A stretch of 64,000 nucleotides of DNA from Lepisosteus oculatus (lineage: Eukaryota > Chordata > Actinopteri > Semionotiformes > Lepisosteidae), in the NCBI RefSeq assembly GCF_040954835.1, contig NC_090712.1, positions 877,284 to 941,283 of the forward strand, given 5' to 3'. Made by a program: the position numbers and the translations under genes. A model generated the notes under the pieces. That model did not search any database, was not told the DNA's origin, and saw nothing but the letters and a program-made list of their open reading frames with translations. Shown piece after piece: positions 1 through 28,679 of this stretch. The number at the start of each line of letters is the position of its first letter. The first letter of the stretch is position 1.

Positions 1-71
1 CCAGGGTAGTCCTTCATTTCAGCTGTGGTGGCTGTCTTTAAACCCAGTTTAAAGCAAATGTGCTTTATGCC

Positions 72-112
72 AGTTTACTATTACTGTATATTATATACAG
101 TAATAGTAAACT
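72..112. repeat. Perfect 19-bp inverted repeat (3-nt loop) abutting a SINE
   Basis: Arms 72-90 and 94-112 are exact reverse complements (AGTTTACTATTACTGTATA) around TTA. The right arm ends within a few bases of the SINE head. Confidence 0.9.
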
Positions 113-114
113 AT

Positions 115-407
115 TGGGGCGGAGCGGTGGCTCTGTGGCTAAGGATCTGCACCTGTGACTGGAAGGTTGCCGGTTCAAATCCTGCGGCCGGCAGAGGAAT
201 CCTACTCCGTTGGGCCCCTGAGCAAGGCCCTTAACCCTGACTGCTCCAGGGGCGCCGTACAATAGCTGACCCTGCGCTCTGACCCCAAGCTCTCTCCCTG
301 TCTGTGTGTCTGTGTCTCCTTGGAGAAAAGCTGGGGTATGCGAAAAGACGAATTCCTAATGCAAGAAATTGTATTGGGCTAATAAAGAAACATTATTATT
401 ATTATTA
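115..407 (+). mobile_element. tRNA-derived SINE of the V-SINE type
   Basis: The head carries tRNA-like pol III promoter boxes: a box-A-like GTGGCTCTGTGGCTAAGG and a box B GGTTCAAATCC at 172-182. The central region has the conserved CCCTGAGCAAGGCCCTTAACCC-like block of V-SINEs, and the element ends in an ATT-repeat tail. It lies in a PPP4R3B intron and is not a functional tRNA gene. Confidence 0.85.
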
Positions 408-616
408 AAAGAGCTTTTGGCTTGTTTCATTCTCTCACAAACCTTAAATGCTTCTCGGGGATCCCATCTTAAATTGTTGGTTGCCCATAGCAATGTAATC
501 ATCAATGTATGTTTCCCATATTTATCAGTGCAGCACCTCATTCTAATTTATACTTTATGAATCGAGTTGTTAGTTGAAATTAATTTATCATTTTTTCCCC
601 CTTAACTCTACAATAG

Positions 617-6216
<5,600 letters not shown>

Positions 6217-7560
6217 AAGGCTCAGGTGCAGGAAGTCTTGCCTGGTCTGACTACATTGGTGCCACTGTTCCGCAGCCCACCGGACTGAGAGAAACCTCTC
6301 CTCCCTGCATCCCACTTCAACACAACCACCAGGATAGACCAGGACCCAGGGTGTAGCCACCAGTGTGCCAGTGCTCCCCACTCGACTGGCACGGCATCAG
6401 GCCAGGAGCACGGCACATCCCACTACCTGGATACTTTTCAAAACGAGTGAGGGATGCAGGGCTGGTAGCAGGCCAGTCAGGCTGGCAGGACTAGCAGGTT
6501 AGTAATGGAAGCCTGACTGAAACTCTAGAGCTTTGGGTCCTAACATTTGGAGAGGACCTGATAGAGAAAAAAAACTAGTTCCAAGGAGCAGGACTCAGAC
6601 ATTCAAACCTGGTCTAATTTGTGGGCCTAATGCTGGAACCATGTCAGTAACAAATCCTGTATTCATAATTTTATTAAAAGTACTGTACAGTGTGCATTTT
6701 TTTTACCAGTTTATCCCATGAAGCTATTTCAAAGGGGGGAGCTATACCTGCTAGTGTAAATTTAGAACTCTTCAGGTGGGACCACTGTTTAGTTTTCTTT
6801 TAACCAGAAACATGATTCAATGTGGAGAGCACAGTTGCAATAGTGATTTTAAAAAAAACCTATTAAAAATACAGCAAAAGGGGGCAGTTGCTGTCAAGAT
6901 AACAGGATGTTTAAAGTTTTTAAATCTGTTTTGGCTGTTTGATTTACTTCATGTCAAGGTTACCCTCATTAACTTTATTACAAATAGTATATTTTTTAGG
7001 GAAACACTATTTTGATTAAAAAAATCTTCAAAATCTGAGAAACCAACTTATTCAAGGATTCAGATGGTGGTGAGATTTAAGAATTTCTGGAAACTTGCAG
7101 AATTAAAAAAAAAACATGCTTAAGTTAACTGCAGTTCATTTGTAAATCAATGTTCTACTTTTTTACCTAATGCAGCTAATCTTTTTCTATTTGCAGAGGA
7201 AACAAATCTTTAGGCAGACGTGTTGGTGCAGGTTTTCCTGTAGCATGGTTTTTACAGTCAAACTGTTCCGAGTTTAGCACTGGTTGTTAAACTAGTTGCA
7301 GCCATCTGACACTGGTATTCCTCTTGCAGCAACTTTGTTTTGAAATTGCTAAAGCAGATGTAAGCATTTCAAAATAAATCGGTATGCCCATTTGGGGAGT
7401 CTAATAGATAAAAAAAAAATGTAACTTTCAAAGGTGGGATCTCTGTAGATTTAATATTTTTTCCAGAAGGTTTTGTATGAGTGAATAAACTGCCACTCTC
7501 TCCGTTCTACACCATTTGTATATGTTTGATACATTAAAAAAAGGTTCTGATGTAAAATTC
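6217..7560 (+). other. ppp4r3b: PPP4R3B 3'UTR with candidate poly(A) signals
   Basis: No open frame of note. AATAAA hexamers occur at 7373-7378 and 7484-7489, about 1.2 kb after the stop codon, and the sequence becomes AT-rich towards them. The transcript end is inferred. Confidence 0.55.
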
Positions 7561-8810
7561 AGAGATTAAATATGATCCTGGCATTAAAATAAGCTAATTT
7601 TGTCTTATTACATGCTGGTACTTTTTGTCACCTGAAAGATAATATTCCAGCTACTGTGATGTCTGGTTGGTGTGACTTTTTGGTTGGTGTAAATACTTAA
7701 TTTCTTACTTCAAAATATCCACACAAGCTATTCTGTGGCAGCATACTGAGGAAACAGTATTACTTATTCCATTGCTCTTTGATTTTAGAAATAACAGGAA
7801 CAAGTGAAGGTTCATCATTTTCATGCTGAAAAGTGTGTAAAATTAACCTCTGTTCCGTTCCGTTCCTGTGCAGCTTCATACGCGATGGTCAGCAAGCGGA
7901 TCTGTTCCAGCAGCAAGTCCCCTGCTTCTTTCTGGGGAGCTTGTCAGAATAATAGGGGCACCTTTGAAACAAGCTTTATTCTGGCCTATGTACATGGGCT
8001 GGTGGTGGGGAAAGAGGACCTGGCTTTTTTTTAGCAGATAGTGACCTATGGCTTTCAGAAGCCTTATGGGGTCCTGGGATACCTACAGAAGAAATTGCAT
8101 CCTCTCTTCTAGCTCTTGTGACTTGAATGCTTGATGGCTACAGTTATTCAATATGTATGTGTATACATACCTTGACACCCCCTTCTTGGAGAAATGGCAG
8201 CTGAGTCTTTAACATCAAAACCTGTAAAGTGCAGATGAGTCAAAGGGTGCTTCCTGGCTCAGTTTGCCTCTAAGTCTGCATTGCTGGTCCTGTGCATTAA
8301 ATCTGTGGCATAGAATTGGGCACGCAGCCAAGGGGTTTTTAAGCCTGGTCTTTCCTGACCTATCTGAAATAATTCTGAGCCTAAGCCCTCTCGTTCGCAA
8401 TAGACGTGTATAATTTCCTTAGCCTATACAACACTCCTGTCACCAAAGCATTTTTTTCTATAGCCACCTGGTGATCAGCTGATGCCAAAGATGTGGGTTT
8501 CTACAAAGTCACTGTATAAATGATGCCCAAGCTGGTCTACTTTCATTGTTTTCTACCAGTATATTTACAGCTGCCTGGAACTTTAAAATAGTGAATAATG
8601 GACACATTGTGAAATTTCCCCCGTAGTGGGGTGGTATGTTAAAAGTTGGCTTTTGACACAGTGGTTCAGATTTATATAAATAAACTTTAATACAGAGATC
8701 ACATCTTTGGTACTTCCTGCCTGATGAAAGTTTAGATTGGTACAGTAACATCAGGTGGTTGTCTGTCTAAGGGAAGCATGGCAAATGTCAAATTAACCTA
8801 AATTAGAGTC
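7561..8810. other. Intergenic spacer between convergent PPP4R3B and CFAP36
   Basis: Between the PPP4R3B poly(A) signals and the CFAP36 3' end. No gene, long open frame or recognisable repeat was seen. Confidence 0.5.
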
Positions 8811-8813
8811 TAT

Positions 8814-9103
8814 TTTATTTTCTTAGGCCACTGTGGTTTAAACTACATAAGCTCTTATTTAAAAAAAATATATAGAAAATTGCTTTATTAAACAGTGTAC
8901 AGGTCATTACAGCCAGATAATTCAGTCCATTTATTTGCTCCTCTGCAGCTGTGGCTGTAAAGTGAATGATTCTGATGAAGAAGGAAAAATAGTCAATACT
9001 GTGTTCCCTAGCTAGAGCTGTACAGTGGAACTGGCACAAAAATCCATCTGCTGTGGTCCAAGGTGCTTGGAGAAACTAGTACTTATCCAGATCCAAAACT
9101 CCC
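8814..9103 (-). other. cfap36: CFAP36 3'UTR with candidate poly(A) signals
   Basis: AATAAA on the minus strand (TTTATT on plus) at 8889-8884 and 8819-8814, 215-290 nt after the stop codon. Confidence 0.55.
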
Positions 9104-22367
<13,264 letters not shown>

Positions 22368-22573
22368 GTTCGGGGACACGGGGCGGCCTGTGAGGCTCAG
22401 TCTCGTCCTGCTTCTGTCCAGGAGGGCGCTTGCTCAGCCGCAGACACTCGGGCATTTGTTGTTGTTACTCGGCAGCAACTCCCACCACCAGCTCGCGCCG
22501 CCCGCAGCAAACCAGCGCCGCGACCAGGAGCTGCGCAGGCGCACTCCCCCCGCGACCCGGATGACGCTAATCG

Positions 22574-22587
22574 GCTTCCATGGCAAC
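22574..22587 (-). promoter_or_regulatory. cfap36: RFX-type X-box, about 210 bp upstream of CFAP36 ATG
   Basis: Minus strand reads GTTGCCATGGAAGC, one base from the palindromic X-box GTTGCCATGGMAAC bound by RFX factors upstream of ciliary genes. Position and gene class agree; binding is inferred. Confidence 0.7.
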
Positions 22588-22689
22588 GCCGTGCGTCAGA
22601 CCGCCGTGCTCCGCTCGCGGATGAGCCGCTGTGAGGCGCGCAGCCCTGCGCTGTGCACGCTAATCCCCGCGGCCTGGAATGCTCTGTGC

Positions 22690-23608
22690 TGTTAAAATAA
22701 GCATTTTAATCTACAATCGAAAATCAGTGGCACACCGACCTCCTTTTCGTGTTATTTTTTAAAAAGTAGAACATTTTCGCGATTTACAAGTTTCAGGTTT
22801 AATCTCATCTTTTCAGGTGGGGACTGAAACCATCAGGAACTGTTCGTTTGCAGCAGACCCCGATCTTGAATCCGGCCTCTGTCCCCAGGCCAGAGATTTT
22901 TAAACCAGAGATTTTTGGAATTGCTAAACATTGTTTTTAAGATCAATTTGTTGTGGTGGGAATATTAAAAACGGACTAAAAAATGTTCACGGGCATAATA
23001 ATAAGACTTGCCAAACCACAGCAATCATAACCTGAAATCTGTAAAATCCCAAACACACAGACAAGGACAAAAGACGTGTCCAAACAGTAGCAACTGTGGT
23101 GTCCCCATTTCTTAAGGATGTGAAAGCGTTAATAATTATATGAAATCATGCCTTATTATTCTGAAGGCTGTAGAACACGGTGTCGATGTATACGTGCTGC
23201 CTGTAAATCACTCTGGTCCTGGCCGCTGTATTCCAGGCGCTAATATTTGTGGTCTTTAAAAGCTACAATATGTTCCTCTTGGTTTTTTAAATGTTTTTTC
23301 AAACATTTAACAGGATTTTTAACAAAATCTCTAAAAATGTGTGTGCACCAATGACAGCTGGCTTCTTGGAGTTGTGTTTGTACCCTTGTATATTATTGAT
23401 ATCTGATCAATGTTTGTGTCAAGATCCCCTTTCAGAAAACAATTCTTGTGTTCAGAGCTCGGATGTTTGGCTTGCTAGAGAAGTATCTTTCAGTTCTGTA
23501 AAACACAAATGACCCTGACTTTCTGAAACAGGACACTGAGAAAATAATATGATGGACATTTCCTGCACTACGCTGAGGATCTCCCGTGTGAGGACTACAT
23601 TAATCTGC
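22690..23608. other. Intergenic, nothing recognised
   Basis: AT-rich spacer right of the CFAP36 promoter; no supported features. Confidence 0.5.
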
Positions 23609-24015
23609 TGTTGTGGGAAATTCTTCATCAGAGGAGCAGGAGACAGTCTTGTGCAGATTCAGTTTTATTGACCTCAATGCTGACAGCAACATGTGCTGGG
23701 TCTGCCTAGCAGATCAGACAAACTGCAAGGGTTTCCCAGCTCTTATATACAGTCAGAAAGCAGTTTATTTCACAATCTGAGTGCTTGTCCTGTTCTTTGA
23801 TATGTAATTACTTCTTGTCCTGCTCTTCTCTGGGTTCTGTCCTTTGACACGCAGCAGGCATTTCTGCTTTATCCTGTTTCTAGTATGTTTGTGGGTGTTG
23901 GTCCTATCTTTTGTTATGTAGCGTTAAGTCACTGGGGCTGCTAAAGCAAGTCAGCTTTATTGCATCTTAACTTTGTTGAAGGCTAAATTAACAGACCCCA
24001 GCAACACCTTCCACA
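23609..24015 (-). mobile_element. Solo retroviral-type LTR, minus orientation
   Basis: On the minus strand it begins TGTGGAAGG and ends CCCACAACA. It has a TATA-like TGTATATAAGA (plus 23743-23752) and, about 75 bp further, AATAAA (plus 23669-23664), the spacing expected for an LTR R region. No clear target duplication was found and no internal proviral sequence is present. Confidence 0.55.
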
Positions 24016-24700
24016 ATGTGATTAAGTGGTAATATTGCAGTGCTGGATATGTGATATACAGTATTTACATGTCCCACTTCACCTGCCCATTTGCTGTGGT
24101 CGTGTCACATTGATGCCAAGCTTTTCCTCCACTGTGCCCAGGGATCGCACTCTGTTTTCTCCACCACATGGCAGCCTCTCACAAAGGAGCCGGACAAATT
24201 TCTTGAAACAATTTTATTGACAGGTACAAATTAATTAAAGCTATTAATTTAACTTATAAGTGTATATAGGATGTAGCATTCATATACATTTGCATGGTTA
24301 TACAATAAATATACATTCCTCTGCATTTTAAAATATTGCAAAACTTTCAAAGATATAATGTTCATAAAAGGCAGGTCATGCAAACGGGTAGCATGCCAAT
24401 TTTGGAAGAAAAAAAATTATTTACTCTGGATTTAGCATGAGCAACGCATATTATTTACAGAGCCGTAAGCCATTTTAAAAAGAGCATCTCCAGAAATATC
24501 CTGTACAGATGTCACAGGTCCTCAGGCCTAGACTCTGCGTGTGGATTCTGTCAGATTGTGGTTTATCTTCATGCCAGTGCTGCTGATTTCAATATGGCTG
24601 GGATCTGTAATCATTTCAGAGTTTAGGAAATCATCAGTTATTCCAACAGTTGAGCTAATATGTACAATATCACTATTTCTGTGCACAGTCTACTGAATAA
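24016..24700. other. Spacer, possible distal PLD5 3'UTR
   Basis: Non-coding. A minus-strand CAATAAAA hexamer near 24218 could terminate a long PLD5 3'UTR, but nothing else supports this. Confidence 0.3.
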
Positions 24701-24710
24701 TACCAGTAAA

Positions 24711-24880
24711 CTTTATTTTTATATAGTGCCTTTAAAAGTGGCTTTTCAAAGCACTTTACAGAACAACATAAAAAAACACATTGAGAGGAGATAGTAGATG
24801 GGGGTGTGTTAAGTAAAAGCCCTTCTAAACAAGAAAGTTTTCAGTTCAGATTTGAAGGAGCTCGGGGAAGCTGAGTAAAG
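24711..24880 (-). mobile_element. LINE-type 3' tail and associated dispersed repeat
   Basis: Minus strand contains GTAAAGTGCTTTGAAAAGCC, then GGCACTATATAAAAATAAA, the same tail as the L2-type fragment at 13.4 kb. Adjacent CTTCTAAACAAGAAAGTTTTC resembles a common fish repeat. Confidence 0.6.
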
Positions 24881-26449
24881 AATTGAAGGATTCTGTAAAA
24901 TATAAAAAAGGACTGCAGGCAGTTAAAAATCTTCATGTCCATAACTTTCAAACGACAAGGTCTGTTCCAAGACATGTCCAGATATAAAACTGAAATGTGA
25001 GATCATTGTTAAGAGTCAGCACATGATGTTTTCTATCAAACAAGAGCCTGGTATCAGGCTGGAAACTGGAGTTTACATTTCAGATGAAATCAAACCTATG
25101 AAAGTTATGTTAAAATGCTGTAGTTTTGTTTTAGCTGGTAATGCTAAACCCTAACCTGTGTTAGAAGTATGGGACAGCAGTGGGTTAAACATGGGGCATT
25201 TTAATTAAGGGGCTAGTTAGTGAGTTTGAGTAAAAGGTGCTGTTCTCCCTGTGAAACTATTAGTAAATATGGGACTGTGATTTTCTATTGTACAGAATGA
25301 CATCATATCTTCAGATGGTTTGTATTTGAAAACCATGGACCTAGTGCAAATACAATTCACATGGAGAGTAGCAGCAGGGAAATCTTTCCTTAAGGGAAAT
25401 ATGTGTTGTTAGCAAAGGATCATTCTTTTAACGTAAAACAAATCTGGAGTTAAATTAAATTTGTAACTTTCCTTTGTGCTCTACAACTTATATTGGAATT
25501 ACTGGAGACTGCTGAATGTGTTTTTCCTTTAATGGAGGAAAAACAAACATACTTAAGTTTTTTTATGTCCCTGTGTGAAAAGATTTATTGCTGAAATAAA
25601 AAAAAAACTTTAAAAGTTTGCCCAGAAGTCACATAGCCCTGTCTACATGAATCTTTGAATAAGCTGCAATTGGAAAACTTTCACCAGTGCAATGTAAAAA
25701 AAAAATTGTGCAGTGTGTTCTTAAAGGGTCAAGCATTTTAAACCAGACGTTTCTGGATTTTATTCTGTCCATTGTCCGTATGTTCAGCCCAGAGATGTCA
25801 CCAGGATTAGAGAAAATGTTGGCTGTTTGGGTAGGAAAACGTGATTAGATGAGGTGATTTGACAACAGTAGCATTAGATCTAGCCTGTGAGATTGGAAAA
25901 AAAGCAGTGCATAAAAGGCCAAAGAAAATTGTTAAACTTCTTACAGAACATTGTCTGCGTGTTGTAACAGAGAGGAAAAAGCATGCTGACTGGTGTGCCA
26001 GAAAAACATATCATACATTCAATATGAAGAAGATACGTTTGCTACAGTCCTTGTCCTCAGTACTTGAGCTCTGTTTCCATCAGGAATGTGCTACCAGCAT
26101 TGTGATGGTGAAGAGATCTAGATTCCTAACACTAGATGGCAGTGTGAGACTTTTAGACAGGCGAACTCCGCATAAACCAGGCTCCTTGAACAGAACTGTC
26201 CTCCTTCACCGAATAGACGTGTCTTCTGGCTCCATTTTTCTGAAGCTGTAAGCATCAGCCTATCTGTGCTGGAGATGGACATCCTAACCCCTTGAATGGC
26301 TCATGCAGTGAACGATGGTACACAGTGGTTTTTCTATTAACATTGCAATTATGTACTAATGTTAAGACGAAATATCGCCCCCCAAAAACAAACTTCTCTT
26401 TACAAAGGCTGCCTTGCAATTAGTTCCCCTCGGTTCTGCTCTTGAGCCT
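24881..26449. other. Spacer without supported gene; one unassigned 130-codon open frame
   Basis: A plus-strand frame of 130 codons at 25859-26251 resembles no family I know and lacks exon or context support. The rest is AT-rich non-coding sequence. Confidence 0.4.
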
Positions 26450-26800
26450 CACTGTGCTCAGCAGGAGGTCTCCAGACATGGTCCTGGAGAGATCCAGTCC
26501 TGCAGGTTCGATGGGTAGGGTCTAATTCTTCGGTCCTTCAAGGCCGAGAACAATTGAAATATGATCAATTGAACAGGTGGTGTTATCAGTTAAGTAGAGA
26601 TCATTTGGAACAAAAATCAGAATATCATTCAGCTCTAAAAGACTATTGATCCCTTTAATGATACATTATTTGCTGAATTGATCAAATGCTGAAATAGCTG
26701 TTCCTGATCTTCAAATAACAGGTGATTTAGGGTGACTTATAAAAAGTAACTGGACTGGACTGGGGCTTTCCAGGACCCCTGGTGTACAGAGACAAATTCG
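26450..26800. mobile_element. Probable non-autonomous DNA element (MITE-like) with inverted ends
   Basis: Left end has GGTCCTGGAGAGATCCAGTC; the right end read on the other strand gives GGTCCTGGAAAGCCCCAGTC. This is the arrangement of a common fish repeat of about 350 bp. No target duplication identified. Confidence 0.5.
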
Positions 26801-28449
26801 TTTGATCCCATGAGCAAAGCAAGAGCCATTTTCACAAGGAAGTCAAGTTCTGCTGCCCTTCAACTGCCAAGGAGGTCAAGCAAATTTAAAGGAGATTTGC
26901 AAATTTCAGCATCAGTACTCCCTGCCTATAACTATTTGTATACAGCGCATGACATGCAAACCCACTTTTTACAGCAAACAGTCTTCTCAGCTGGCAAACA
27001 AAGTACTTCTAGTTTCATATAAAGAAATATAAAAACATGAGTAATGTTTGATCCTTGTGTAAAAAACTGATACAACGCAGCGCACGCTGATATTAAGAAT
27101 ATTTGGTTTAAAAAAGCAGTTTCCTCATTTCTGTTGAAGTAGGTACAAAAAGACTGACTATGTTAGAAAGAGACATGCTTTTCTTAAAAAGAATGAAAAT
27201 GTACTTATTTTCAAGATGTTCAAAATGGAATTTAAAAGCTGAGTTAATGTTTATGTTTTGTGTATATCTATCTTTATAAAAATACAATTAAATTAAATGC
27301 ACGCACAACTGTTTGATCGTTTTTATCGGGCGGCCAAGAATAAATCTCAGCTCAGACCCATCTCAGAGGACTAGTGACAGACCTGGAGTCTCCTGGCAGC
27401 TCAGTTTCAGCCCAATGTGTCTGTTTCACACAGCTGAGCTGAATATGTGTTAGACAAGAGGGAGAAATATTTAATTTAACCTGGGCCTTTGTTGATAATT
27501 AATAGTAAAAGAACAAAAATACTGTGGTGACTTGTGTTTGTTTGAAAGTGACGCACGGCTTGACTGATCTGTGATCTGTGATCTCTTTTGAAGTGGCCGA
27601 GGGAGAGGACATGTGTCCAGAGGGACACGGCGACGATTCCTCTGGCGCCTTTTGTCCGAGAGAAGAAGAGGAAATTGCTGTCGTAGCTGCAGAGTGAGGA
27701 AGGTGCGATCGACCCCGTCCGTCTCCGCTCAACCCTCTCTATACCTCATCCTGCCGCCAGGGGGCAGACGAATCGAAGGCGAAATGCATCTTTGAGGCCA
27801 GGAATGCAGTGCAGTAAATTATTTTCCTCCTTTTAACACCCTGAGGATTCACTGTCTCTCTGTGATTGTGTAAGATTTCTTGTAAAAATAAGAGCCTTAT
27901 TTGATCAGAAGTCTGCTTTTCAATGCCGACTTAGGTTAATGCAAATGGTAATAAGCACAATGTCTTAAACTTAGCCAGTGTCGAGTGAGTGACAGGTGAA
28001 TGCTGCCTGCTTCTTGTTAGCTCATTAATTCCACAATGTTTTTTTTTTTTCACAATTAACGCAATTTCAAGACCTACCTTGCTGGAATATGTGGGACTTA
28101 AGTAAGTCCCATTTTAATGATCTGGAATGCGAATGCTTTGTTTAAGAATGCTGTGGCGACATCCAAGTTTAAAAAGACTATCCCTCTCCTCCTAATCAAA
28201 ATATCCAGCACTGTATGTATATGCACGTAGCAAAGAACTTTGCTTTTCATCTTGTTGTGCTGATGTTGCGTTCGCACTGTTTCTGTTTAAAAAAAAAAAG
28301 AATTCAGGCACCGCTTTGAATTAGAAAATCAATCAAAGTTGCTTCTTACTAAGCAGGTCTCGCTGAGAGTCTGACGGCTCGGGTGCCGGTTTGGTTCCCA
28401 GCTGTGAGAAATCCGGTCCGAGCTCAGGAAGCGGCGGAGTGGAGTCCGC
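26801..28449. other. Spacer / possible PLD5 3'UTR, with a CTCF-like motif
   Basis: No gene found. A GC-rich patch at 27.58-27.78 kb includes a CTCF-like CCGCCAGGGGGCAG at 27754-27767. The remainder is AT-rich. Confidence 0.4.
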
Positions 28450-28679
28450 CTACACACTGTACTGCGAGCCCTTCGGCGAGGCCGGCTGGTTCATCCTGTG
28501 TTTAATGCACTCGGGAATCTTGTTGGCTTGTAGGCTCTTGCTGTGCCGAGAATACCAGTCCCTCTCAAACACGGTTTTGAGCTGGTCCAGGATGGTGTGG
28601 TTGGTCCTGTTTTCCTGTCGGATCACTAGCCCGGCTCCAGCATTGTAGGCAAACTCGTTCCCCACCCAGTCAAAGTTCC
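28450..28679 (-). CDS. pld5: PLD5 terminal coding exon
   Basis: 230 bp, acceptor TGTTTCAG, stop TAG at 28452-28450. Encodes NFDWVGNEFAYNAGAGLVIR and QLKTVFERDWYSRHSKSLQ, then a divergent tail ending SPKGSQYSV. Human reads NFDWVGNDFTQNAGTGLVIN. Confidence 0.96.

Noticed and set aside
115..190. tRNA gene
   Set aside because: Box A and box B are present but no cloverleaf can be drawn, and the sequence continues as a V-SINE.
25859..26251. 130-codon plus-strand frame as a gene
   Set aside because: No recognisable domain, splice context or neighbouring exon; similar lengths arise by chance in 64 kb.
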